This document shows positions 1 to 6,243 of a DNA stretch of 7,243 nucleotides, one piece after another. Location: assembly GCA_020696885.1 (NCBI GenBank), contig JAJFMS010000155.1, forward strand, positions 1 to 7,243, read 5' to 3'. Source of the DNA: Armatimonadota bacterium. GTDB lineage: Bacteria > Armatimonadota > SYMT01. Positions within the stretch are counted from its first letter, which is position 1, and every line of letters starts with the position of its first letter. Position numbers and translations under genes: made by a program. The notes below the pieces were generated by a model. It worked only from the letters and a program-made list of their open reading frames with translations. It was not told where the DNA came from and did not search any database.

Positions 1-387
1 GTCGATGAACAAGAACTCGACCGGCTGCGACCAGTTACGGGCCACCACGTCCGAAGTGGCGACATGTGGCTGTACCAGGTCTTCAATGCCGGCGCGGGCG
101 ATGTTGGCCTGGAACTCTGCGAAGGTATCGATCTCTCCGAACTTGTCCAGCGACTCTCGTGACCCGGTGTGCGGGTCGATCGCGTGCACGGTAGCCCGGC
201 TTCCGTTGCGACTACCATAGCCGAGATAGATGGTACTTCGCCCGCGCCACGAGCCGATTTCCACAATACAACCGCGGCCGGTCAGCCCGCGGGCAGTTTC
301 GAACAGTAGTGCGCCCTCGCCGGGGAGAAGAGCGCTCTCGATGGTGTTGGCAAGCTGGTGCGCGGAGTCGATCTCGTAGGCGGGCAT
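1..387 (-). CDS. Class I SAM-dependent methyltransferase (Methyltransf_24-like), N-terminal part
   Basis: Reading the minus strand from ATG at 387 gives 129 open codons that continue past base 1, so the C-terminus is missing. Residues 43-52 (IVEIGSWRGR, then ST) form a class I methyltransferase motif I, the glycine-rich SAM-binding loop. HAIDPHTG follows, with the acidic residue after strand beta-2 that normally binds the ribose. The last visible residues, EFLFID, match the DG-type strand-4 motif of Methyltransf_24 proteins. Such proteins are cytosolic and often methylate sugars or other small molecules in glycan or secondary-metabolite clusters; the substrate here cannot be told. An in-frame TGA at 432-430 and no other ATG, GTG or TTG before 387 fix the start. 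No Shine-Dalgarno is visible (the preceding bases are pyrimidine-rich), so translation may be leaderless or weak. It is divergent from the helicase gene. The family is fairly certain, the substrate unknown. Confidence 0.85.
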   Translation of the reverse strand, partial: MPAYEIDSAHQLANTIESALLPGEGALLFETARGLTGRGCIVEIGSWRGRSTIYLGYGSRNGSRATVHAIDPHTGSRESLDKFGEIDTFAEFQANIARAGIEDLVQPHVATSDVVARNWSQPVEFLFID

Positions 388-460
388 GGAGGGATGTATT
401 GTGGAGAGGCCGCGCGTAGCGGCAGAGAATCATAAAAGAGGTCGGTCGGATCATCGCACG

Positions 461-486
461 GCTCCAACCACAGTGGAATGTGGAGC
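461..486. repeat. Imperfect inverted repeat (hairpin A)
   Basis: Arm GCTCCA (461-466) pairs with TGGAGC (481-486). The pairing extends inward by ACA (470-472) with TGT (479-481 overlap region) after a three-base bulge. An inner CCAC-A-GTGG near-palindrome gives an alternative fold. It lies just upstream of hairpin B and could be an operator or an RNA leader structure; nothing in the sequence decides which. Confidence 0.4.
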
Positions 487-494
487 ACTAACTG

Positions 495-529
495 CGCGGT
501 TATGGCATGCCCTCCGCCATAAGACCGCG
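495..529. repeat. Hairpin B: 12-bp stem with 2-base bulge
   Basis: CGCGG-TTATGGC (495-506) is complementary to GCCATAA-GA-CCGCG (516-529). Twelve base pairs form with only the GA at 523-524 unpaired, around a nine-base loop. The loop end contains the palindrome GGCATGCC (504-511). No T-run follows, so it is not a standard intrinsic terminator. Lying about 90 bases before the helicase start, it could be a leader-RNA structure or a protein-binding site. The pairing is directly visible; any role is inference. Confidence 0.55.
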
Positions 530-619
530 AATTGCAGGAAGCGAACGCCACCGCGGCTAAGTAGATGGGACGCACGGCGCTCGACTCCTCCGGGCCGCCG
601 GCACGTCTTCGAGTAGTTC

Positions 620-3600
620 ATGCCTTCCGCCAAGCCCCTGGTCCGCGCCACACAGATCGGCGAGTACATCCGCCACCATTCCTGTGAGCGCCGCTTCAAG
701 CTGGACTTCAACGACCGGGAGCTGACCCACGAGCTGCCGTTCTTCTTCCAGCTCTCCGGCACGATGGACCCGGTCCTCCAGGAAGCCGGCCGACGCCGCG
801 AGCGCGAGTGGGAGGGCCGCGTCCGGGAGGCGGGGCTGACGGACCTCTGCCGCTACGACCAGCGGCCCGGCGCGTCGTCCACGGCCTGGGGGCAGTTCCA
901 GCGCGCCGCGGAGGCGCTGCGCCCGGGCACCGCCGGCTTCGGGCGGGAGATCGAGGTGGAGGCGGAGCTCGGCGGGTTCCGGGTCTCCGGCCGGATCGAC
1001 TTTGTGCTGGTGCTCTGGGATGGTGACCGTCCTCGCCTCCGCATCGTGGAGTGCAAAGCCAGCCGCAAGGACCGCACCTACCACCGGGTGCAGCTCGTGC
1101 TGTACCGGATGCTGCTTCGAAAGCTGCTGGCGGAGCTGCCGCTGGTGGTGGGCGGCCGGCCGGTGGAGACGGTGGAGTGCGTGGTCGCGCGGATCGACGA
1201 GACCACGAACCAGGTGTTCGACGTCCTGGAGCTGCCCCCGCTGGACCTGGAGATGGAGGAGGCCGACGTGGCGCGGCTGCTCCAACCGGGCGGGGCGCTG
1301 GCGCGGATCCTGGATACGGACCTGGAGGCGCTCTCCTACCAGCTCGACAGCCGCTGCGGCGACTGCGCCATGCACGTGCACTGCCTGCCGGAGAGCGCGC
1401 GGCAGCGCCGCATCGAGCTGCTGGGCGTAGACCCGTCCGCCGTCCGCGCGTTCCGGGCGGCCGGCCTGCAGACGCTGGACGACGTCGCGGAGCTGGACCC
1501 GGCCGGACCGATCGCGCAGCGGGTGCGGGCCGATGCCGGCTTCCGGGAAGACCTCCACTCCCTGGTGACCCGCGCCCGCACGCGGCGACGGCTGCTGCCC
1601 GGCGGAGACCTGCACCCGGATGACCACGAGGTGGAGCCGCTTCCCCACGCGGGAAACGGGCAGCTCCCGAAACACGACCACGACGGTCACGCGCTGGTGC
1701 GCGTGTTCCTCTCCGTCCACTACGACTATGTGGAGAACCGCATCGGCGCGCTGGCCGCCCACGTGACTCGCAGCGACCACCCGCTGAGCTCCCTGTTTCA
1801 GGGGGAAGGCGAGGGCTGGCGGCCAGACCCGGACGTGAAGGAGCAGTGGAAGGTCGAAACCGACGGAGACACGGAGTGGCAGGAAGGACCGGTCCGCGGC
1901 GAGGACGTGATCGGCTGGATCCGCGAGCCGTGGACCGGCGACTACCTGGCCGACAACGGCAAGGAGCGCCTGCTGCTGCGCGGCTTCTTCCAGAAAATCG
2001 TGGAAGCGGTACAGCGCCAGGCCCCCGAAGGCTGGGCGCCGATCCACTTCTACATCTGGAACCGCGGCGAGATCACGCGCCTGGTGGAGGGGTGCACGCG
2101 CTGCGGGACGGAGCTGCTCAGCCACCTGCGGGAGCTCCTCGGCTGCCGCGCTAACCTGGAGCAGCTCATCTACTCCTGCCTGGAAGATGAGGTCCACTCC
2201 CGGTTCGCGCTCGGCTGGACCAGCCGGGGCCTGGGCGTGGCGACCTCCCTGAAGTGGTTCGGGCGGCGGTTCCACTGGACCCGCATGGTGAAGGGCGAGG
2301 TGGTCCACCTGGATCGCGTGTTCTTTCAGGACCTGTTCGACTGGAAGACCTCCCTGCGGTTCGACGGCGACCGCGCCGCCCATCCCTGGCGGGCGTTGGA
2401 CGACGAGGAGGCCGCCCGGCACCCGTTCGAGATCCGGGGCTGCTTCCAGGACGCCCTCTCCGCCCCCTACTGGCGAGCGGTCTGGGGCACGCTTCCGGAC
2501 CCGGCCGCGCCCGGCACCGATCCGCGCGTGGCGAAGTCGATCCGACGCTATCAGGAGGCCGGGAAGCCCCCTTACCTGCGCGCCTACCTCCAGGCCCGCG
2601 TGCAGGCGCTGCGGTGGATCGAGGAGAGCGTCCGCTTCAAGAACGACGCGATCGAAAAGGTCCCGCTCTGCCTGGACAACCTCCTGAGCTTCTCCCTGGG
2701 TGTGGACGGCCCCGCGCGCGCGGCGCTGGACTTCCTCCGGCTGGAGCAGCACGTGAAGGTGAACGACTGGATCGCCGGCCGCCTGGTGCCGCCGATCCAG
2801 CGCGTGGCGGAAGGCGGCACGCTGCCGCTGCGAGACCTGAAGCCGATCGAGAAGGACCGCGTGGAAGCGTGGATCGACCTCACCGGCTACCCGATCGACC
2901 GGGCGGCGCTGGAGGTGCGGTGCAGCTACGCGCCCGGCGCCTTCGTGCGGGTGTGCCCCTGCCCGGATGACCCGGCCCGCGCGCAGACCCTGGGCCAGCT
3001 CACGCGCGGCGGCAGCACCGGCACGATCGAGAGCCTGGACTGGGAGACCGGCCGGCTGGTGATCTCCGTGATCCCCTCCAAGGGCGCCGCCTACCTGATG
3101 GCCAGCCGCGGCTGGAAGGAAGATAGCGACGGCTACACCCGCGCCACCGTGGACGAGAGCCCCTCCGACTTCGTCAGCAGCCGCGTGGACCGCCGGCTCC
3201 GCGACCGCCCGGACGTGCCCACCTACGGCTGGTTCGATCCGTGCGGCGCTCGGGTCCCGGCCCAGGACTCGCTGCCGGCAGCGACCTCCGGCGCCTGCCG
3301 GCAGCTCCTCGAAGGGATGGATTTCGGTAAGGGCACGCTGGCGCCGGACCAGGTGCGAGCCTGCCTGGAGGGCCTCGGCGCCCGCGTGCAGCTTCTGCAG
3401 GGTCCTCCCGGCACCGGCAAGACGCAGACCACGGCGGCGGCGGCCCTGCTGCGGATCCTGGCCCGGCGCTCACTCGGCGACCTGGTGCTCCTCACCGGCA
3501 ACACGCACACCGCGGTGGACACGCTCCTCGCGCGCATCCGGGCGATCCTGCCGCTGTTCCAGGCCCATGCGCGGGCGGTAGGGCTAACGCTGCCGCCGGT

Positions 3601-4732
3601 CCGGCTGGTGAAGATCCACTCCTCGGAGCCCGCGAACGCCACGGGGGAAGGGATCGAGGACATGGGCGCCGACACCGCCACGAAGCGGATCGAGGCCGCG
3701 CAGGCGGATGCGGTGGTGATCCTCGGCGGCACGCCCGCGGCGCTGCTCAAGCTGGAGAAGAAGCTGAGCCTCAGCGTTCCCCATCGCGGCGAGACGCACG
3801 GCTTCCAGGCCCCGCTCCTCATCGTGGACGAGGCCTCGATGATGGTGCTGCCCTGCTTCCTGGCGATGGCCTCCCTGGTGCGGGAAGACGGCGAGATCCT
3901 GCTGGCCGGCGATCACCGCCAGCTCTCGCCGATCGTCGGGCACGACTGGGCGAACGAGGACCGCCCACCGGCCGTGCTCTACCAACCGTATGTCTCCGCC
4001 TACGAAGCGGTGCGCAACCTTGCGGTGCAGCAGGGCCTCTCCCCCGCGCAGATCGCGCAGTCCGCGCTCTCCTACACCTTCCGGCTGCCCGCCGAGATCC
4101 GGGACCTGCTGGCGCGCCTCTACCGCCAGGACGGCATCGAGTTGTCCGGCCGGGTGCAGGAGCGGCGGTCGCCCGGATACGGCGTGGGCTGGGACCGCCT
4201 CTGGGACGGCAGCGGCGGCCTCTTCCTGGTGACCCACGACGAGCGGACTTCCAAGCAGTCCAACCCGGTGGAAGCAGAGATCATCCGGAGCATCCTCCAG
4301 GCGGGCGCCGGCCTCGGGAAGCTGGCGCCGGGCTCCGTGGGCATCGTCATGCCGCACCGGGCGCAGCGCTCCCTGCTCAAGGGCGTGCTGGCGGAGCACG
4401 GCGCGGCGGTGGACGTGTTGGACACCGTGGAGCGCCTGCAGGGCGGTGAGCGGGAGACGATCATCGTCTCCGCCACCACCAGCGACCCGGCAGCGATCGG
4501 CGCCCGCGCGGAGTTCATCCTCAGCCTCAACCGCGCCAACGTGGCGTTCTCCCGGGCCAAGCAGCGGCTCATCGTCGTCTGCGCGGAGACGCTGCTCAGC
4601 TACATCCCGGTGGAGGTGGAGCACTATGAGGCCGCGGTGCTCTGGAAGAGCCTGCGCGTGGTGTGTGGCGAGCCGGTCGGGGAGTTGCCGGTCGGGGAGC
4701 ACCTGGCCGTGGTGCGCGCCGCCGGGGGGTGA
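620..4732 (+). CDS. Fused Cas4/Dna2-like Fe-S nuclease and SF1B helicase (TM0106-type RecB nuclease/helicase)
   Basis: A 1370-residue protein with a Dna2-like layout. Residues 1-260 are a PD-(D/E)XK nuclease: D127 in GRIDF, E144 and K146 in VECK, Q158 and Y162 in QLVLY. C22 plus C246, C249 and C255 reproduce the one-plus-three cysteine pattern that holds the 4Fe-4S cluster in Cas4, AddB and Dna2. A short helix-hairpin-like stretch (about 265-300) and an HDHDGH linker (352-357) follow. Residues about 358-600 resemble the RNase H-like middle domain of TM0106-type proteins but lack its acidic residues. About 760-870 is beta-rich. The helicase has Walker A GPPGTGKT (928-935), DEAS (1070-1073), GDHRQLSP (from 1097), YTFRLP (1152-1157), DTVERLQGGE (1268-1277) and RANVAFSRAKQR (1305-1316). 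It should cut and unwind DNA ends or flaps in the cytosol. An in-frame TAG at 614-616 confines the start to ATG 620; its ribosome site is weak. No partner gene adjoins it. Repair versus defence is undecided. Confidence 0.93.
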   Translation: MPSAKPLVRATQIGEYIRHHSCERRFKLDFNDRELTHELPFFFQLSGTMDPVLQEAGRRREREWEGRVREAGLTDLCRYDQRPGASSTAWGQFQRAAEALRPGTAGFGREIEVEAELGGFRVSGRIDFVLVLWDGDRPRLRIVECKASRKDRTYHRVQLVLYRMLLRKLLAELPLVVGGRPVETVECVVARIDETTNQVFDVLELPPLDLEMEEADVARLLQPGGALARILDTDLEALSYQLDSRCGDCAMHVHCLPESARQRRIELLGVDPSAVRAFRAAGLQTLDDVAELDPAGPIAQRVRADAGFREDLHSLVTRARTRRRLLPGGDLHPDDHEVEPLPHAGNGQLPKHDHDGHALVRVFLSVHYDYVENRIGALAAHVTRSDHPLSSLFQGEGEGWRPDPDVKEQWKVETDGDTEWQEGPVRGEDVIGWIREPWTGDYLADNGKERLLLRGFFQKIVEAVQRQAPEGWAPIHFYIWNRGEITRLVEGCTRCGTELLSHLRELLGCRANLEQLIYSCLEDEVHSRFALGWTSRGLGVATSLKWFGRRFHWTRMVKGEVVHLDRVFFQDLFDWKTSLRFDGDRAAHPWRALDDEEAARHPFEIRGCFQDALSAPYWRAVWGTLPDPAAPGTDPRVAKSIRRYQEAGKPPYLRAYLQARVQALRWIEESVRFKNDAIEKVPLCLDNLLSFSLGVDGPARAALDFLRLEQHVKVNDWIAGRLVPPIQRVAEGGTLPLRDLKPIEKDRVEAWIDLTGYPIDRAALEVRCSYAPGAFVRVCPCPDDPARAQTLGQLTRGGSTGTIESLDWETGRLVISVIPSKGAAYLMASRGWKEDSDGYTRATVDESPSDFVSSRVDRRLRDRPDVPTYGWFDPCGARVPAQDSLPAATSGACRQLLEGMDFGKGTLAPDQVRACLEGLGARVQLLQGPPGTGKTQTTAAAALLRILARRSLGDLVLLTGNTHTAVDTLLARIRAILPLFQAHARAVGLTLPPVRLVKIHSSEPANATGEGIEDMGADTATKRIEAAQADAVVILGGTPAALLKLEKKLSLSVPHRGETHGFQAPLLIVDEASMMVLPCFLAMASLVREDGEILLAGDHRQLSPIVGHDWANEDRPPAVLYQPYVSAYEAVRNLAVQQGLSPAQIAQSALSYTFRLPAEIRDLLARLYRQDGIELSGRVQERRSPGYGVGWDRLWDGSGGLFLVTHDERTSKQSNPVEAEIIRSILQAGAGLGKLAPGSVGIVMPHRAQRSLLKGVLAEHGAAVDVLDTVERLQGGERETIIVSATTSDPAAIGARAEFILSLNRANVAFSRAKQRLIVVCAETLLSYIPVEVEHYEAAVLWKSLRVVCGEPVGELPVGEHLAVVRAAGG

Positions 4733-4739
4733 TCCCGGC
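4721..4739 (+). terminator. Possible weak terminator hairpin at the helicase stop codon
   Basis: GCCGGG (4721-4726) and CCCGGC (4734-4739) form a six-pair GC stem around a seven-base loop that spans the TGA stop codon. The following tail AGGCAGAATTT has only a short T-run several bases away, so this is a poor match to an intrinsic terminator. The gene may instead end by Rho or within the repeats downstream. Confidence 0.25.
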
Positions 4740-4790
4740 AGGCAGAATTTACCACAAAGGCACGAAGGCACTAAGTCAGCGTTCGGAAAG

Positions 4791-4823
4791 ATAGGCTACA
4801 TTTCGACACTGCAGTGTGCCTAT
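4791..4823. repeat. Inverted repeat around a 12-base palindrome
   Basis: ATAGGC-T-ACA (4791-4800) pairs with TGTGCCTAT (4815-4823) with one bulged T. The loop region contains the perfect palindrome ACACTGCAGTGT (4806-4817), which gives a competing hairpin or dimer site. It sits inside the larger nested element. No T-run follows it. It may be an operator-like site or simply part of the repeat. Confidence 0.45.
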
Positions 4824-4852
4824 TGATCCGATCATTGCCTACTAAAGTCCCG

Positions 4853-4907
4853 GGAGCAATGGAGTAGCAGGCGCCAATACTCCAGTTCTCCAGCACTCCA
4901 TTACTCC
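4853..4907. repeat. Inner inverted repeat of the nested element
   Basis: GGAGCAATGGAGT (4853-4865) pairs with ACTCCATTACTCC (4895-4907) at 12 of 13 positions around a 29-base loop. The right arm is continuous with a run of 8-base tandem units, and the left arm reads as two such units in reverse orientation (TACTCCAT, TGCTCCCG on the minus strand). The inversion is thus of the repeat array itself. Confidence 0.6.
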
Positions 4908-4909
4908 TT
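4878..4909 (+). repeat. Four tandem 8-base degenerate repeats
   Basis: Four units follow in exact phase: TACTCCAG, TTCTCCAG, CACTCCAT, TACTCCTT. The core CTCC is invariant at the same place in each. The run lies in the centre of the nested inverted element and is too short-period for a CRISPR. Confidence 0.65.
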
Positions 4910-4990
4910 CCTCGTTAGTGGTTTCTGCTCCTCTTCGCGTCTTAGTGTATTCGCTCTTACTAATTATCGCCATCACCCACTATGCCTTGA

Positions 4991-4998
4991 GAAGGAGA
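4991..4998 (+). promoter_or_regulatory. Ribosome binding site of first exported paralogue
   Basis: GAAGGAGA with core GGAG (4994-4997) lies 11 bases before ATG 5009. An in-frame TGA at 4988-4990 rules out a longer N-terminus. The same GGAG with an 11-base spacer recurs before the second paralogue, which supports both starts. Confidence 0.7.
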
Positions 4999-5008
4999 CC
5001 TGCCCGCG

Positions 5009-5983
5009 ATGCTTCCCGCACTGCTCTCGCTGTTCCTGTTCCTCGCCCCGCCGCCCGATCTCGCTACCTGGCGTGAGTCGCCACTCCCGTCCGCGCGGAT
5101 GGTGGTGGAGACGCCTCGCGAGCTGACCCCGGTCACCGTTGCGGCCGACGCCGCCTACCCGGTGCGCGAGCAATGGACCATGAAGTACGGGTTCATGAGC
5201 GTCCGGATCGATTACATGAAGCACGCGCGGCCGCCGGGGCTTACCGCGAAGCAGTTCCTGGAGGCTTATGGCGGCGGGATCATCTCCAAGAAACCCGGCG
5301 CTCGCGCCGAGTTCAACGAGCGGATGCTGCTGGGCAAGCCGGGCTTCGACCTGCGGATCATCGACGCCGACAAGGCCGGGATCAACACCCGCACCTGCAT
5401 GATGCGGGACGGCGTGGAAGAGTGGCGCTGGGAAGTGAACTACGCGCCGGAATTCGAGGAGGAAGAGACGATCGATCATTTCTTCAACTCGATCCGCGCA
5501 CTGCCGGCTCCCGCTCTCCCGGCAGTCGCGCCGGTGACCCTCCACCCGAGCCTGACCCTCTCGCTCCCGGGGAAGCCGGAGTCGAAGGAGCAGACGCTCA
5601 CCGAGGAACAGAAGAAGAGCGCGAAAAGCATGACGGTGCACACGCTGGTGCTGCCGGACGGAACCACGTTCTACATGATCCACGCGGAGTACCTGGAAGG
5701 CGTGGAAGCCGACCTGAAGAGCGACTTCACCGGGCTCCTGACCCTGGCCCTCTCCAAGAGTAAGGACAAGGAATCGCCCAAGATCGAGCTCGTCGGCATC
5801 CCTAACGCCAGCGGCTACCGCACCCGCGGGCGCACCTTGAGCGACAAGACGCCCGCCACCTACCGCGTCGCCAGCTTCACCACCGGCCGGCAGGGCTGGG
5901 GCATCCTGATGGTGGCCCCGAACACGGTCCGCCACGAGAAGCTGCTGGACGACGTGTCCAAGTCAATGACGGTGACGAAGTAG
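5009..5983 (+). CDS. Predicted exported two-domain protein, paralogue 1
   Basis: 324 residues; the family was not recognised. Residues 1-16 are a hydrophobic export-type segment (MLPALLSLFLFLAPPP) that lacks the usual early Lys/Arg, so cleavage is uncertain; periplasmic or surface location is inferred. The rest looks like two copies of one ~145-residue domain. Copy one (about 22-165) carries LLGKPG (107-112) and ends IDHFFNSIRAL. Copy two (about 180-324) opens LTLSLPGKP, carries GIPNASGY (263-270) and ends LLDDVSKSMTV. Both copies follow a beta-rich layout with a mid-domain PG or G turn and a closing amphipathic helix, reminiscent of PsbP/Mog1-like or DUF1795-type folds; this is a guess. The only cysteine, C130 in RTCMM, is shared with the downstream paralogue. 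A GGAG ribosome site lies 11 bases before the start. The next gene begins 271 bases later and is a tandem duplicate. Function unknown. Confidence 0.85.
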   Translation: MLPALLSLFLFLAPPPDLATWRESPLPSARMVVETPRELTPVTVAADAAYPVREQWTMKYGFMSVRIDYMKHARPPGLTAKQFLEAYGGGIISKKPGARAEFNERMLLGKPGFDLRIIDADKAGINTRTCMMRDGVEEWRWEVNYAPEFEEEETIDHFFNSIRALPAPALPAVAPVTLHPSLTLSLPGKPESKEQTLTEEQKKSAKSMTVHTLVLPDGTTFYMIHAEYLEGVEADLKSDFTGLLTLALSKSKDKESPKIELVGIPNASGYRTRGRTLSDKTPATYRVASFTTGRQGWGILMVAPNTVRHEKLLDDVSKSMTVTK

Positions 5984-6019
5984 GGGTGTTGGACCTTGGG
6001 TATTGGGGATCGGAGGGGG
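5983..6019 (+). other. Possible G-quadruplex motif, plus strand
   Basis: Four G-runs of 4, 3, 4 and 5 (5983-5986, 5998-6000, 6005-6008, 6015-6019) are separated by 11, 4 and 6 bases. This starts at the last base of the paralogue 1 stop codon. The first loop is long, so this is a weaker candidate than the C-rich array downstream. Confidence 0.35.
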
Positions 6020-6136
6020 CGCGCACCGGCGATCTAGCGACACCCCACGCTGGTGACGCTTCTACGAACACCCCAGCCCCCGCCCCTTCTAACGGCGGCT
6101 GCCGTGCGTAGACCCCAAGACCCAACACCCAACACC
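5985..6136. repeat. Inverted repeat with 24-base arms, between the paralogues
   Basis: The arm at 5985-6008 (starting GGTGTTGGACC, ending TATTGGGG) matches the reverse complement of 6113-6136 at 20 of 24 positions. The intervening 104 bases show no gene. Both arms are made of 7-base steps of the TTGGGTG type. It begins two bases after the paralogue 1 stop codon, so its transcript could fold into a long hairpin and act as a terminator or stabiliser. It could equally be an inserted intergenic repeat. The pairing is seen, the role inferred. Confidence 0.65.
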
Positions 6137-6168
6137 CAACACCCAGGGCCCAACACCCAACACCCATC
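6113..6168. repeat. Heptanucleotide tandem array (ACCCAAC)n; G-quadruplex-prone on minus strand
   Basis: Seven units in exact 7-base phase cover 6120-6168: ACCCAAC three times, ACCCAGG, GCCCAAC, ACCCAAC, ACCCATC. A further degenerate unit, CCCCAAG, lies at 6113-6119. The minus strand therefore carries eight regularly spaced runs of at least three Gs with four-base loops, a classic G-quadruplex pattern. The unit resembles the heptanucleotide STRR repeats known from cyanobacterial spacers and is telomere-like in base pattern only. The rest of the spacer (5984-6254) has no supported gene. Confidence 0.8.
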
Positions 6169-6238
6169 CCGGGAAGGGTTTCACCGGGGAGCAAGCCGCG
6201 GTAAGGACTCGGTAGGTCGGCGACACGCCGCCCATCCC

Positions 6239-6243
6239 CGGAG
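6239..6243 (+). promoter_or_regulatory. Ribosome binding site of second exported paralogue
   Basis: CGGAG, with GGAG at 6240-6243, lies 11 bases before ATG 6255, the same core and spacing as upstream of paralogue 1. An in-frame TAG at 6213-6215 with no ATG, GTG or TTG in between supports this start. Confidence 0.65.

Larger units (their letters stand above)
388..619. other. Divergent intergenic spacer
   Basis: This 232-base gap separates the minus-strand methyltransferase from the plus-strand nuclease-helicase, so it should hold both promoters. It is clearly less GC-rich than its flanks around 425-440, where the minus strand reads TATGAT (434-429), a possible -10 for the methyltransferase, but no matching -35 is convincing. 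No good sigma-70 pair is visible on the plus strand. Short ORFs cross it in several frames but show no recognisable domain. The main structure is a pair of hairpins at 461-486 and 495-529. Confidence 0.6.
4750..4964. repeat. Nested inverted-repeat element with 8-base periodicity
   Basis: This fills most of the 276-base spacer (4733-5008) between the helicase and the first exported paralogue; the spacer has no convincing gene. The left edge is made of 8-base steps (ACCACAAA, GGCACGAA, GGCACTAA; 4751-4774). The right edge has matching steps in the opposite orientation (CTTCGCGT, CTTAGTGT, ATTCGCTC; 4933-4956). The best outer arm, CGAAGGCACTAAG (4763-4775), pairs with CTTAGTGTATTCG (4941-4953) at 11 of 13 positions. 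Inside lie two further inverted repeats (4791-4823 and 4853-4907). There is no transposase and no clear target duplication, so it is a non-coding intergenic repeat, perhaps MITE- or REP-like. Confidence 0.6.

Noticed and set aside
282..575. A small minus-strand ORF (97 codons) starting MRPIYLAAVAFASC in the divergent spacer.
   Set aside because: It runs into the methyltransferase in a different frame, turns Pro/Arg-rich there, and has no known domain. The methyltransferase frame explains the shared bases.
386..616. A 76-codon plus-strand ORF ending just before the helicase start.
   Set aside because: It is Arg-rich, has no motif, crosses both hairpins and starts inside the divergent gene's start codon.
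557..2752. A 731-codon open frame antisense to the nuclease-helicase.
   Set aside because: The product is a low-complexity mix of Arg, His, Gln, Ala, Val and Pro without any motif, as expected opposite a GC-rich gene. The plus-strand gene has unmistakable nuclease residues.
1..4732. A restriction-modification or DISARM-like pair (methyltransferase plus helicase-nuclease).
   Set aside because: The methyltransferase is divergent and shows Methyltransf_24 small-molecule features (IDPHTG); no DNA-methyltransferase DPPY/NPPF motif is visible in the part present.
3584..4771. A 395-codon open frame antisense to the helicase motor region.
   Set aside because: It is the mirror of a strongly codon-biased gene and has no recognisable domain; the plus strand encodes ordered SF1 motifs.
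4973..5935. A 320-codon antisense frame over paralogue 1, with a similar one (6504-7181) over paralogue 2.
   Set aside because: Their mutual similarity comes from the duplicated plus-strand genes. They have no ribosome site, and their composition is typical of shadow frames.
4750..6168. A CRISPR array, suggested by the Cas4-like nuclease and nearby repeats.
   Set aside because: Repeat periods are 7 and 8 bases with no unique spacers, and no Cas1 or Cas2 is present.
6113..6168. A telomere or linear-replicon end.
   Set aside because: There are only about eight units, inside a spacer between two intact genes with a facing inverted copy, so this is not a terminus.
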